A stretch of DNA of 64,000 nucleotides from Piscicola geometra (lineage: Eukaryota; Annelida; Clitellata; Hirudinida; Piscicolidae): the NCBI GenBank assembly GCA_943735955.1, contig OX030956.1, forward strand, positions 9,104,445 through 9,168,444, in the 5' to 3' direction. The notes beneath the pieces are model-generated. The model worked only from the letters and a program-made list of their open reading frames with translations. It ran no database searches and was not told where the DNA came from. Numbering within the stretch: the first letter of the stretch is position 1; the number at the start of each line of letters is the position of its first letter. Below are positions 1-40,490 of the stretch, one piece after another. The position numbers and the translations under genes are program-made.

Positions 1-143
1 TTATACGTTTTCTAGTGTTTCATTTTTATGAAAAAATTAATTTGACAATTTTATACAAAAATAGTTTGTAACTTCTGGACTAGTTACTAAATGAAGTGAA
101 TGAAAAAAGATCCGTAATAAATTAAAACTAAAATAATTTCGTG

Positions 144-296
144 ATGGCGAAGAAAAACCTGGCCAGCAAGAACGAGCATGATATAATTGACGAGCCTTCG
201 AGGCGTGTGCACGATGACGATGATGATATCAACACAAACCCAACACCAATAACAAAGTTCTATAAATACGAACTCGAGGAAGTTGCAAGGGAGTAG
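144..296 (+). CDS. possible small ORF or exon, 50 residues
   Basis: An ATG at 144 with G at +4 opens 50 codons ending in TAG at 294-296. The predicted peptide has a balanced, protein-like composition: a Lys-rich start MAKKNLASKNEHDIIDE, a run of five Asp, then a Tyr/Glu-rich end KFYKYELEEVARE. I recognise no family. It lies on the strand opposite the E-protein gene and about 3.7 kb beyond its stop, so it would belong to another gene. It may be a chance ORF; no convincing splice donor or neighbouring exon was found. Confidence 0.2.
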   Translation: MAKKNLASKNEHDIIDEPSRRVHDDDDDINTNPTPITKFYKYELEEVARE

Positions 297-1300
297 AATG
301 GGTGGTATAGAGGTGAGGGTGAAAGACAGAGTGGAGAGAAAGAAAAGAGTGAGTGTAAAAAAATGAATTTAGAAAAAGAGTGAATGTAGAAAAGTAGTAT
401 GAAGCGAGTGAAGCCTTGAAGCAGTTTCCAGTGATGGAGCTTATTCAAGAAAGAGGCATCCAGGCAGATCATTGCGATGACTTCTTTACTGCTTGATGGT
501 GGAGGCGTTGAAAAGACGAAGATGGATGCGATAGAAGTGAGATAATTTTAAAGAGGTGAGATGATCATAGAGAGGTGATGATGCGAGTTGGGGATAGAAT
601 AGGAGGATGGAAGAATTTGAAGAGAACAAACGACAAAAAATCTTCGACCAATCGATGTTTATGCTGAAATGTCTGAAAATTTGTGAAGATAAGTTACTTT
701 GAACATGATGTGGTGAGAGTAAATGGTACAGCGGAGATGCTCAGAGACTCCAACTATTTGAAGATTATATTAATTACAAGTTTATGGCGCTCTCATCATG
801 TCAACCGTCCTTTACAAGAGCGACAGAAATGTGCGAAGGGCTCCAGGATTAAATGATAGTACACAATCAGCTGGAAGAGAATTCATCAGATTTAAAAAGA
901 TTTCATATTGCGAATATGAATGCTGGACTCGATGGCTGGCGTATGAAGGGCTCACATGATTCAAGGACATCTTGAATATAAATGAAGAGTAAGTTGAAAT
1001 TGGGTAACAATTTAAATGCTTGGAAAAGAGTAAAAAATGATGATAGTGTAACAATGACGTAATAGACTATATTGTTATATTCGTAACAATGTTTTACAAA
1101 GTTGTAATGTCTAACAATCTTTTGATGTATTACGCCGCTGTAATGTGTAATGATGCTTTAATATGTAATAACGCTCCAAAAACAAAAAAGAATCATAAAT
1201 CTTCAATATCTACTCGATTGATAAAAGGGCTGTGTATTAGAAGTAAAAAAGGCTGTAGCAGTAGCACAAGAGAAAACAGCAGTGGAGGTAGCTGGCTCTG
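297..1300. other. no gene recognised; purine-rich spacer
   Basis: The plus strand is rich in GA tracts. Reading frames here are short and low-complexity. I see no domain, RNA gene or mobile element. Confidence 0.5.
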
Positions 1301-1309
1301 CTGCCCCTC

Positions 1310-1530
1310 CGTGGCTTCGAGATGCTGGTGGTGGTGTGGCATGGAAGTGTTGGTGGTGGTGGAGTGGCATGAGGGTATTTGGTGGGGGTGGTGTTGGTGG
1401 TGATGGTGAACTGGCATGAAGGTGTTTGGAGATGCTGGTGGTGGTGTGGCATGAAGGGTGTTGGTGGTGGTGGTGAAGATGGTGGTGTGGTATGGAAGTG
1501 ACGATGATGGTGCAGGGGAGGAGGTCACCA
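1310..1530. repeat. GGT-rich minisatellite
   Basis: Degenerate tandem copies of GGTGGTGGTGTGGCATG-like blocks with interspersed AAGGTGTTTG segments. Frames across it on the minus strand give His/Pro/Thr-rich peptides that simply reflect the repeat. Confidence 0.8.
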
Positions 1531-1744
1531 GTGTGGCGATGATACAAATATTTGGAAAAATAAATTGAACAAGAGTTGATAAGGTGACAAAAACTGATGA
1601 TGATAAAGAAAATTGTGAGAATGATGATGATGAAAATGAAGAAGATATGAAAAGGAGCATGATAAAGTAATGATGCTGAAACGTCATGGAGAAAAAAGTA
1701 AAGATAGAAAGTGAAATAGCCATGAAAGCCAACTCAGACAGGAA

Positions 1745-1760
1745 GTGATGATGAATATGG

Positions 1761-1821
<61 letters not shown>

Positions 1822-1830
1822 TACAGTGAT
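1745..1830. repeat. (ATG)n microsatellite
   Basis: Near-uninterrupted ATG/GAT trinucleotide run. It yields poly-Met on the plus strand and poly-Ser in a minus-strand frame, neither of which is evidence of a gene. Confidence 0.95.
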
Positions 1831-2013
1831 GATGATGATGGAATGCTGTGATTGGGTAAGCTGGAGAAAGAACGAGAAGATGATAATGATGCTTTATGGT
1901 GTGCTCGTGATAGAAGAGTTAACTCAATAGGAGAGACACTACTCAATGTAGACAAGAGGTACATCAACTTGAAAACGATCGAATGAAATGGCTGTGTGTG
2001 AGTGAGGAATAAG

Positions 2014-3340
2014 AAGTAATGATGATGGGCGATGATTGGTGATGATGATTTGTGATGATGGGTGATGATTGGTGATGATGATTTGTGATGATGGGTGATG
2101 ATTGGTGATGATGATTTGTGATGATGGGTGATGATTGGTGATGATGATTTGTGATGATAGGTGATGATTGGTGATGATGATTTGTGATGATGGGTGATGA
2201 TTGGTGATGATGATGGGTGATGATAGGTGATGATTGGTGATGATGCATGATGATTGGTGATGATGATGGGTGATGATGGGTGATGATGGATGATGATTGG
2301 TGATGATGATGGGTGATGATGGGTGATGATGGATGATGATTGGTGATGATGATGGGTGATGATGGGTGATGATTTGTGATGATGGGTGATGATGATGGGT
2401 GATGATTGGTGATGATGATGGGTGATGATTGGTGATGATGGGTGATGATGATGGGTGATGATGATGGGTGATGATGATGGGTGATGATGGATGATGATGA
2501 TGGGTGATGATGGATGATGATGATGGGTGATGATTGGTGATGATGATTTGTGATGATGATGGGTGATGATGATGGGTGATGATGATGGGTGATGATGATG
2601 GGTGATGATGATGGGTGATGATGGGTGATGATGATGGGTGATGATGATGGGTGATGATGGATGATGATGATGGGTGATGATGGATGATGATGATGGGTGA
2701 TGATGGGTGATGATGATGGGTGATGATGGGTGATGATGATGGGTGATGATGATGGGTGATGATGGATGATGATGATGGGTGATGATGATGGGTGATGATG
2801 GGTGATGATGGGTGATGATGATGGGTGATGATGATGGGTGATGATGATTGGTGATGATGATGGGTGATGATGGGTGATGATGATGGGTGATGATGATGGG
2901 TGATGATGATGGGTGATGATGATGGGTGATGATGATGGGTGATGATGATTGGTGATGATGATGGGTGATGATGATTAGTGATGATGCATGATGATTGGTG
3001 ATGATGATGGATGATGATGATGGGTGATGATGATTGGTGATGATGATGGGTGATGATGATGGGTGATGATGGGTGATGATGATGGGTGATGATGATGGGT
3101 GATGATGGGTGATGATGATGGGTGATGATGATGGGTGATGATGGATGATGATTTGTGATGATGGGTGATGATGGGTTATGATGATGGGTGATGATGATGA
3201 TGATGGGTGATGATGGGTGATGATGATTTGTGATGATGGGTGATGATGATGGGTGATGATGATTGGTGATGATGCATGATGATTGGTGATGATGGGTGAT
3301 GATGGGTTATGATGATGATGATGGGTGATTATGATTTGTT
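2014..3340. repeat. compound GATGATGGGT satellite array, about 1.3 kb
   Basis: Tandem array built from GATGAT blocks separated by GGGT, TGGT or TTGT. The left part (2030-2215) has a regular higher-order repeat combining GATTGGTGATGATGATTTGT with GATGATGGGT. The right part is more irregular. Spacing changes by multiples of three, as expected from replication slippage. It lies about 0.7 kb downstream of the E-protein stop codon. Confidence 0.95.
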
Positions 3341-3419
3341 ATAAGGCACTTGTAAAGTCCACCCCCCATCTCTCCAACGCAAGTGTCTAGTGAAATTTGA
3401 ACATAATTAATGGATTTGA

Positions 3420-4028
3420 TGATGTGGTGTGACTATGGGGATATTATGGTATGATGATGATGACGATAATGATAATGATGGCGAGGTTAGTACATTATAA
3501 TGATAGTGATGATAATAATGACGATGATGATAATGATTATGATGAAGTGATGATGATGATATGGCTAAGATAGTGGTGGTGCAGCATTGTATATGTAGAT
3601 TGTTGATGGTTTTTATAGACAAGAAATGTTCCATGATTGAGATGGTCGTTGCACCTTTGTGAGGAGAAGTGAAGGAGTGAAAGAAGGTGAAGGAAGAAGA
3701 TGGAGTGAGGTGTGGTGGTGGAGGAAAGAAGAGTAAGGGAGGGTGAAGATAGAAGACTGCTCTCATTTGAAGGGAATGGATGAGTGATCGGAAAGCAGCG
3801 GAAGTGACGCAGTGGACTTCATCGGTTGACGGAAGGAACTTGTTGGTATATGTTTGAAGGGTGGATCGGGTAGGAATTGGAACCATCATAAGTCTGTGTC
3901 TGAGTGTGTGTGTGTGTTTTTGCTAGTGTTAGTGTGTATTTCTTTGTGTGTTAACGTGATTTTGTTTGTATGTTTGTGTGAGTGTGTGTGTGTAAATGTG
4001 TCTGTGTTTGATAGTTAGAAAATGGCTA
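3420..4028 (-). other. 3' side of the E-protein gene, UTR or flank
   Basis: Sequence directly downstream of the TAG at 4031-4029 on the minus strand. It holds scattered GAT repeats (3440-3560) and a TG-rich stretch (3900-4010). I could not find a clear AATAAA polyadenylation signal on the minus strand, so the transcript end is unknown. Confidence 0.35.
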
Positions 4029-33291
<29,263 letters not shown>

Positions 33292-34484
33292 GCCTGCCTT
33301 CCTTCATCCCAAGACCACCTGCGTCATGAACAGTCAGAATCATAGTGCTTCCATACGAGCAAGCTTTTGAATTTTCTCATAGTAAATCAATTGAAAAACA
33401 TTATTGCTATTTATATTTATTTTTAAAGCAGGAAAAATAATGTAGAAATTACTAGAAAAAGAATCTTGTGCTGGATTGTGAAGTCACAAAGAAGAACTGA
33501 AATAAATAATTTTTGCTTACCAGTAAAAATGTTTACCATTATTTTCAAAAATATCATGAATGTTTACTTTTAAAGATTTTAAGTTACAATTTTTAACAGA
33601 TTCATTGCTTTATAACAAATGACAAGTTTATTTAAAGAAACATATACAATAACAACCCAGTTTTAAATACATAAAAAGAAAAGATTTGAATAATAGAAAC
33701 TATCAATCTATTTAAATATTGTGAAAATTTTTTCCCCCATCAAATTTTGAAGCATTTCAAGTAAGAAATTCAACCTCTTCATTACTATCTGAAAAATCTT
33801 TAAATTTTAAACTTAAGTGAGCTGTGATGTAAACTTGGAAGTTTTATTAAAATTCATAAATTTCGTTTTAGGATAAAAAAATTTATGAAAATTATTTAGA
33901 TAATAGTTTTTCTGTAAATATATCATTTTTTATAGTTATTAATAAGTTAGAAACGATATATTTCAATAATATATTCAATAAGATTCTAAAAATTTAATGA
34001 ATAAATTTTGATTCCAAATTGTTTTTTTATCTTTTTATTTTTTAATCGATCATTTTGTTTCCCAAACCTGTTAATATTTTATTTATCCAGACTCTGAATT
34101 GCAGAATTTTATTGGAAGATGTTACTCCGATTAAAAACGACTTGAAGCAAATAAAACTTTGGTATTAGTTTAATCAGAATATTTTTATAGAATTGAAAAC
34201 TGAAAGTAAGATTTTATTAATAACATAAAACAAGGTTTTGACTAAAAAGAAGGTAAAAAAACATTTAACGACAGCTTTGTGCCACTATGGAGAAATGCGA
34301 GTAGCATAGAATAATAATCAAACAAAGAGGTCGTAAAAGCTACAATTGTATGAGTAAAACTGTTTTTACATTTTTTAACCATTCTAAGTTCAAATAATTG
34401 TGAAAAATATTTATTACTTTTTTCGTTAGTATACTACATATATCTATAGTTTTTAGCTGGTTTTAGCTGTTTATCGCTCAAGGT
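33292..34484 (-). promoter_or_regulatory. 5' flank of the E-protein start codon
   Basis: About 1.2 kb between the start codon and the mobile-element cluster. It must hold the 5' UTR and perhaps a promoter or a non-coding first exon, but I see no definite TATA box, initiator or CpG-rich stretch; most is AT-rich. Confidence 0.3.
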
Positions 34485-34492
34485 ATTCTAGC

Positions 34493-36176
34493 GGGATATT
34501 ATGGAAAGCGTACTCGGAAGCATAGACCTAGCAATATAAAAACAGCTGATGGCAATGTTTATTTATTTCTTGAATCAGCTGATTGTTGGTTTCTAACAAT
34601 AACAAAAAGCGGCCATATTAATTTAGATTTCGGCAAACTATCCGAGGCGAGATATATCGTAAAATGAACAATAAATTAGGCTTTTTTTTACTTCTTTTAC
34701 GAATAATTTTTTGTGTAATTAATAATAATTTTACTCAGTAATGTCAAATCTGGTATATATTTTGGCAAACTATCTGAGGCGAGATACAATCTATTTAAAT
34801 AATAAAGTTTATGTAAAAAGTGTCAAGTTTTTTTATAATTTCTAAAACACTTTTCAATAAATTCTTGAATAATATATTTATATATCTAATCAAATCAAAT
34901 AACCTTAATAATTTTAAAAACCAATCCTCACTTCTAACCTCACCCACATCACCATCATCTTCAACATAACCACAGAATCATCATTCCTAATACAGCATCT
35001 TCATTCCTACAAAAGCGTCTTTCTGGATCCTTTTGGTACTGGTGTTGAAGGTGAGAATGAAGGAGCCGAAGAGGATCTTGCAAAGAATGAAGTTGCTGTA
35101 ATCTGTTTTTCTTTTTTCACTGCAGCCATCCTTCAATTCTCTTGGTACTGGTGCTGAAGGTTGTTTCGTCCATTCAATGTTATGATTGCATTTATGTTTT
35201 TGCAAAGACTGCTATTTTTGGTGCTGCAGTTTTTCTTTTTGTTGTGTTGTGGTCATCGGTGATCAGACTGAAAAAAACAGCTATTTGACTGCTAAGAAGA
35301 TGATAGTGATGGGGGGATGATTTTTTTCTATGCATTGATGACTATTCATTTTCTAATATAGACTATGAATGCTTTTGGAATCTATGGCAATCAATTCTTA
35401 AACCATTAGCACTTTTAATTTTAAAGTTGTAAAAATGTACCAACATCATTCTATTTTCATGGAAGTTTGATATAATCATCTTGTTGATTATTTGAATATG
35501 GATACTCAAGTCTTGACTGAATTATACTTGTCAGAAATTGAATAGTTGAATTTTAATTTATGTTGTTCGTCAAGCTCTAATTATGAGAATTTTACACATT
35601 TCTAAAGAGTCTTTACTATTGAATAAATTTAAAAATTCAATAAGATCAATTTCGTAATAATTTTTCTCAAAATATGGTTCCATTTAGTAGAGTGATTCTA
35701 CGTAATTAAATGTTTTATGGAAATCAATTTCGAAAGCAAAACCTGAATTTAATATAAACTCAGAGTCCGTATTCAATTGTTATTCCTATTTATATACATA
35801 AACAATTACCGAGTCCATCATAATCCCAAAAAATAGGTGAAACCACTTTATTTAACTAAAAAATATTATAAAAATTTAGAAATATTATGCTAAATTGTTT
35901 AATAAAAAGTTTTAGCTTTATATTTTTGTTCAGAGCAATAAAAGTCATCAGCAAAATGTTTTACTAGTAATATTATAGAAGTCAAAAGATCTGCGTGGTT
36001 TTTAACTCTCTAAACTAAACTAATATGAGAAAAAATCTTATTAATTTAAAGTATTTTATTTTGCCTGTTAGCAATACCGTTTTATTACCATACAGCGATT
36101 TAAACATTGGAAATTTGTCTATGTTAATCGTTAACCTCATTTGCATACATTATGAGTACGCTTTCCAAAGTAAAGC
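34493..36176 (+). mobile_element. TIR element, family E (copy a), 1.68 kb
   Basis: Left end GGGATATTATGGAAAGCGTA and right end (reverse complement) GCTTTACTTTGGAAAGCGTA form imperfect TIRs sharing TTTGGAAAGCGTACTC. It is flanked by the 8-bp direct repeat attctagc (34485-34492, 36177-36184). No transposase was found inside, so it is non-autonomous. A TTCGGCAAACTATC-CGAGGCGAGATA block near its left end recurs in all family members. Confidence 0.88.
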
Positions 36177-36499
36177 ATTCTAGCAATACTCATAGATATA
36201 GTCATAGATATAGTATATATAGAAACGTAGTGAAAACTTGTCGAACGTATTAGTCGTATCCAGCATACGTTAAGGATCAAAATTATTCCTAATAAAAAAT
36301 ATTCAAATGCTGTTTTAAACTTATTTAAAACATTATAAAAAAAATTTATATTTTAAATGTAAAAAAAATATATATTAAATATAAGATAATTTTCTTAACA
36401 TTTTAGTGCTTTTTCATCTATGCAATTGTCTTCTGCCAATTTTTTTTCTCTTGCGATTTATTAACTAATTGTTGCTGTTTTGTAAAATTAATTGTTTAA

Positions 36500-36600
36500 A
36501 AAAATATATCAATCAATCAATCACAAGCATTTATATAGCGCATTGTATCTAATTCAAAGGTGCTTTCAAATTAATTTGTTAAATAACACGGTTTTTAGAC
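36500..36600 (-). repeat. CR1/L2-like LINE 3' tail
   Basis: Reverse complement reads GCGCTATATAAATGCTTGTG followed by (ATTG)n, the same type of terminus as the LINE ending at 42085. Confidence 0.55.
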
Positions 36601-36690
36601 CACTACTAATATATGTATATATATCAATTTAAATAAAAAAAAACAAACAATCAACCTCAATAATCCAATCACTATCTTCACCAATAAAAA

Positions 36691-36996
36691 ATGCAATCAT
36701 CACCACAGTACCAATACTCATACTACAGCACAATCATCACCACATCATTCTCAAAACCACACAACACAATCATCATTCTTCTCAATTTTGTGACTTGCCA
36801 CTGGTGCGAGGCTGCGATAGAGGGTGAAGGAGAAGTCCTTACCAACACTGAAACAGCTGCTGCTATGGAAGGTTTTCTCTTTTATGTCGCAGCTCACTTG
36901 ATTCCCTGCGGCCATCTTGGTCTGCTGTGCCCATTCCTTGACAGATTCAAAACAACCAACATTCGCACTAAAAACAGTCTAATTAATGAAATCTAA
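36691..36996 (+). CDS. unrecognised 101-codon ORF in the duplicated unit
   Basis: The frame starts MQSSPQYQYSYYS and contains a Cys/His-bearing stretch (FVTCHWCEAAIEGEGE) and HLIPCGHLGLLCPF. No family recognised. It is perfectly duplicated at 53756-54061. It probably reflects mobile-element sequence rather than a host gene. Confidence 0.2.
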   Translation: MQSSPQYQYSYYSTIITTSFSKPHNTIIILLNFVTCHWCEAAIEGEGEVLTNTETAAAMEGFLFYVAAHLIPCGHLGLLCPFLDRFKTTNIRTKNSLINEI

Positions 36997-37141
36997 TTTT
37001 TATTTAGACTTAAAATTGTAAAATTTTAATATACTATACCCAAAACCGTTTATTCCACAAATTTATTTATTTGTTTATTCCACAAATCATTCAATTTTCA
37101 TTAAATTTTTGCAATTTTCATTAAATTATTTTCTTTTTTAG

Positions 37142-37543
37142 ATGGCACCAATTGACCAAAAAAAGAAACCAAGAGGCTTCTCAACGTTATCGAGAAAAAA
37201 TGAAACCGAAAACAGAGAAATATACAATGAACGTAAAAGAGCTGCAGCCAAAAAGTACAGAGAATCTAAGAAAGCTTCGTGCATCGTACAGGGAAAGCGA
37301 GCAGTACGAAAGTACGAAAGAGAGAAAAAGCGTCTGCAGCGGTCACGAAGGAAGCAGCAGCAGCAGGCTCAATCTTCTCCACTTAACCTCGATCTACCAG
37401 AAGCTGCCAGTACCAGCAGCCCAGTTATTCTGCAGCAAACCTGTACCCTCAAGTGTCCAGATTACTGGCCACTGTTTCTGCGACCAGCACATCAAGTTCT
37501 GAAACAACTAAAAATCGGAGCACCGCCGCTCGCGATCTGGTGA
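37142..37543 (+). pseudogene. Lys/Arg-rich transposon-associated ORF, frameshifted
   Basis: Two overlapping frames each carry half of a charged coiled-coil pattern: QEASQRYREKMKPKTEKYT and LRASYRESEQYESTKERKS in one, YNERKRAAAKKYRESKKAS in the other. This resembles the RYRE-rich leader found in some DNA-transposon proteins, broken by frameshifts. In copy 2 (54207-54609) the poly-A run near the start is one base longer, changing the frame of the ATG. Confidence 0.4.
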
Positions 37544-37699
37544 AGCGCAAAGCGAGATGTGGCCGGGTGCGCATGCAGCGCAAGGCATTTGATTCCCACT
37601 TTGAAACCTGATTCGGCTGTGATGACAGCTGCTTCCTCAGACAGGCCTCATGTGTTAATGAAGATGGAACCGAAATCACCGTCTCCTACATGCAGCGCG

Positions 37700-38062
37700 T
37701 CTAAACCGGTATAATACCAGGAGATTGGAAAAAAAGGGAAAAAATACCAATATTTAAAAAAAGAGATAAAAAAGAGGTATCAAATTATAGGCCTGTTAGT
37801 TTAACTAGTATAACCTGTAAACTTATGGAAAAAGTAATTAAAAAAAGAATAGAAAAACATATGAATTTAAATGATTTATTTAACAAAAGACAATATGGTT
37901 TTATTGGAGGACGGTCGACTTCATTACAACTACTAATGGTAATGGATAATTGGACTAGTATTTTAGACAAAGGATGGGTAATCGATGTTATTTACACTGA
38001 TTTTATAAAAGCATTTGATAAGGTACCGCATATAAAATTAATATACAATAATATACAATACA
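37700..38062 (+). mobile_element. LINE reverse-transcriptase fragment
   Basis: Plus-strand frame with NYRPVSLTSITCKLMEK, QYGFIGGRSTSLQLL and VIYTDFIKAFDKVPH: the fingers and first palm motif of a non-LTR RT (jockey/CR1 group). It stops abruptly before the catalytic YADD and is joined to a SINE fragment. Copy 2 is at 54766-55128 and has an added stop. Confidence 0.8.
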
Positions 38063-38122
38063 ATACAACGACGAGTATTATTAACGTGGCGTAAACCCGG
38101 ACGGGCTTCAAGACAACTTGGT
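38060..38122 (-). repeat. SINE family 1 fragment
   Basis: Only ACGACGAGTATTATTAACG and GGCGTAAACCCGGACGGGCTTC remain, matching the tail and body of the SINE at 20.9 kb. Copy 2 is at 55126-55188. Confidence 0.65.
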
Positions 38123-38211
38123 TATGGAAAATTTGATAATAATATTAATGATAGATGAATAAATGGAAAGTATAGGAAAAGTAAGGTATTGAAATTTAAC
38201 AATAAAATCAT

Positions 38212-38312
38212 TTATATATATATATATGAATATATATATATATATATATATACATACATGTACATATATATACATACATATACATATATATAAACACATA
38301 TATATATATTTA
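38212..38312. repeat. (TA)n/(TACA)n microsatellite
   Basis: TA repeats interrupted by CATACATG; repeated at 55278-55378 in copy 2. Confidence 0.92.
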
Positions 38313-38521
38313 TTTTTTTATTTTTTTTAAATTGACAAAATATTTTTTTTAAAGATTGAAACTGAAATGATAATAACAATAAATTAAAGAAAAAAGTAAA
38401 TATCTATATTATATTATTATTTATTATTATTATTATTCTTTATTTTACAATTATTATTGACCATTTGTATAAATATAAAAAAAGAATGAAATTGGGAAGC
38501 AAGAAATTGATTAATGAAAAA

Positions 38522-40490
38522 TGAGCAGTAAATTTGTAAGTTATTGTTATCAGTCGAACAAGTACGTTTTCAGGGAACGGCTGAATGTCGCGGTCGAGCT
38601 CGGGGATTTGAGTCTATTGGGAAGACTATTCCAAAGAGTCGGCGCTGCAACAAAAAAGCTTCTTGCACCTGCATACTTGAGCTTGTAGCTCTGTGGAACT
38701 ACATCTCTTGACCTAGCAGACCTGAGTCTTTCCTTCTGGGGAAGACTTGCTCTCATGACAATGCTACTCGACAAATAATCTGGGCACTCATTAGACAGAC
38801 ACTTGTGCATTAACAAGATGTTTTTGTATTCAATTCTATTTTCAACACAAAGCCAGTGAAGCTCCTTGAGAACAGGGCTGATGTGATCATACTTTCTAGC
38901 ACCTGTTATGAGCCTAGCTGTGGTGTTGATTATAGACTGAATTTTCTGCAGCTGCGTCATTGGCAACCCAGTAAGAATGATATTGCCATAGTCAATTCAA
39001 CTGAGAAACAAAGCAAAAGCCAAAGTTCTCAGTGAGTCTTTGGTCAATAACCATCTTATGGATCGTATTTGGCGTAAAGAAGCAAAGCAGGTTTGAGGCA
39101 TATTGTTGATGTGTGTCGTCATGGTGAGGTCTTTGTCGAGATAAACTTCTAGGTTTCTCACACTTTCAGAAGGAATTATCTCGTCCTGACATATGCGAAC
39201 TGGATCTTTGGGAGTGTGAATAGAGTTTCGACGGGATGAGAGCCAGATAACTTCAGTTTTGCTGGAGTTAAGTTTTAGTTGATTGGCACCCATCCAAGCA
39301 GCAATTTCATCTTGCAGGTCAGCCTGATGACCTTCAATGCAGTGACCGTAAATATGGGTGTCATCAGCATACTGATGAAAAGCAAGCTCATGTCTAGCTG
39401 CTTTTCTTTCCAAATCTCCAGTGTACAACGAGAACAGTAAAGGACCAAGGACTGAACCTTGGGGGACTCCTACATCGGAAACCGACGTTGTCGATTTTGT
39501 CCCATTACAGCGGATGTCAAAACATTTGTCATTTAAGTAGTCCCTAAACCATTCTAACGCAGAGTCATAGAACCCATAAAAGATTTGCAGTCTTCGGAGC
39601 AGTATTGCATGATCTACCAGATCGAAAGCTGCCGATAGATCAAGCAACACTAACATTGTGAACTTACCGTCATCTGCTGCCCTAAAGATGACTGAAAAGA
39701 CTTTGGTTATGGCAGTTTTTGTCGAATGATGACGACGGTAAGCTGACTGCAAGGGAGGGAAAAGATGAAATTCTGCGAGGTAGTTGACTAATCTGTGGAG
39801 AACTAATCTTTCCATTAGTTTAGACAACACCCTCAAGTTTGAAATAGGCCTGTAGGACGAAGTTTCAGTGAGTTTAAGACTCGGCTTCTTAAGCAGTGGC
39901 GTGATGTAGGCCGACTTGAAAGACTTCGGAACCCTGCCTGCCGAAAAAGACCTGTTGAATAAGCTTACTAAAAAAAGAACAATTATTCAACAGCCATGTA
40001 CGTACTGGGTCATTCGAGCACTGCTTATTCGGAAGCCCTTGAATAGCCCTAACTACTTCTTCATCGTCGACAATGCTGAACCCATTCAAATTGAGCCCGT
40101 GCTCGCAGAATCAAAATGTTGGGTCAACTTGGGCACTGATTGACTTTCTCGACAACACAACTTTTTCGGTGAGGTGTGCGTGATAGTTGTCAGCACTGGT
40201 GCCCGAGACTGAAGACGTCTTACTTCTGCCTGCGATGCTATTAATGAGTTTCCAAGTATCAGCTGACTTCCCTTTGGACTGAGAAAGCTTCAAGTTCTAG
40301 AACTGTTCTCGCTTACGTCGGCACAGACTCCTATAAAATTTCAACTGCTTGACCCAGGCAGTACATGCTTGCTCATTTTTTGACTTGCTGTAGCTTTTCT
40401 CAAAATGAGCTCTGCAGATGAAGGACCGACTGTCAGAACGTATCTTCTACACATGACTGTGTTTATGTCTATTATCTATTGAAAATTGGT
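38522..40490 (-). mobile_element. CR1/L2-like LINE, 5'-truncated, nearly intact RT
   Basis: Minus-strand ORF2 remains from about 40293 to 38550. RT motifs: SYRPISNLRVLSKLMERL, LLDLSAAFDLVDHAI, GVPQGSVLGPLLF and the catalytic FHQYADDTHIY. The C-terminal region (LQKIQSIINTTARLITG; LHWLCVENRIEYKNILL; LWNSLP) is typical of the CR1/L2 group. The RT and C-terminal parts share one frame, broken only by a TGA at 38997-38999. A second in-frame TGA lies at 40111-40113, and a frameshift near 39.94 kb. The endonuclease is absent. Confidence 0.92.

Noticed and set aside
38108..38299. Tyr/Ile-rich minus-strand frame
   Set aside because: Product of the (TA)n microsatellite.
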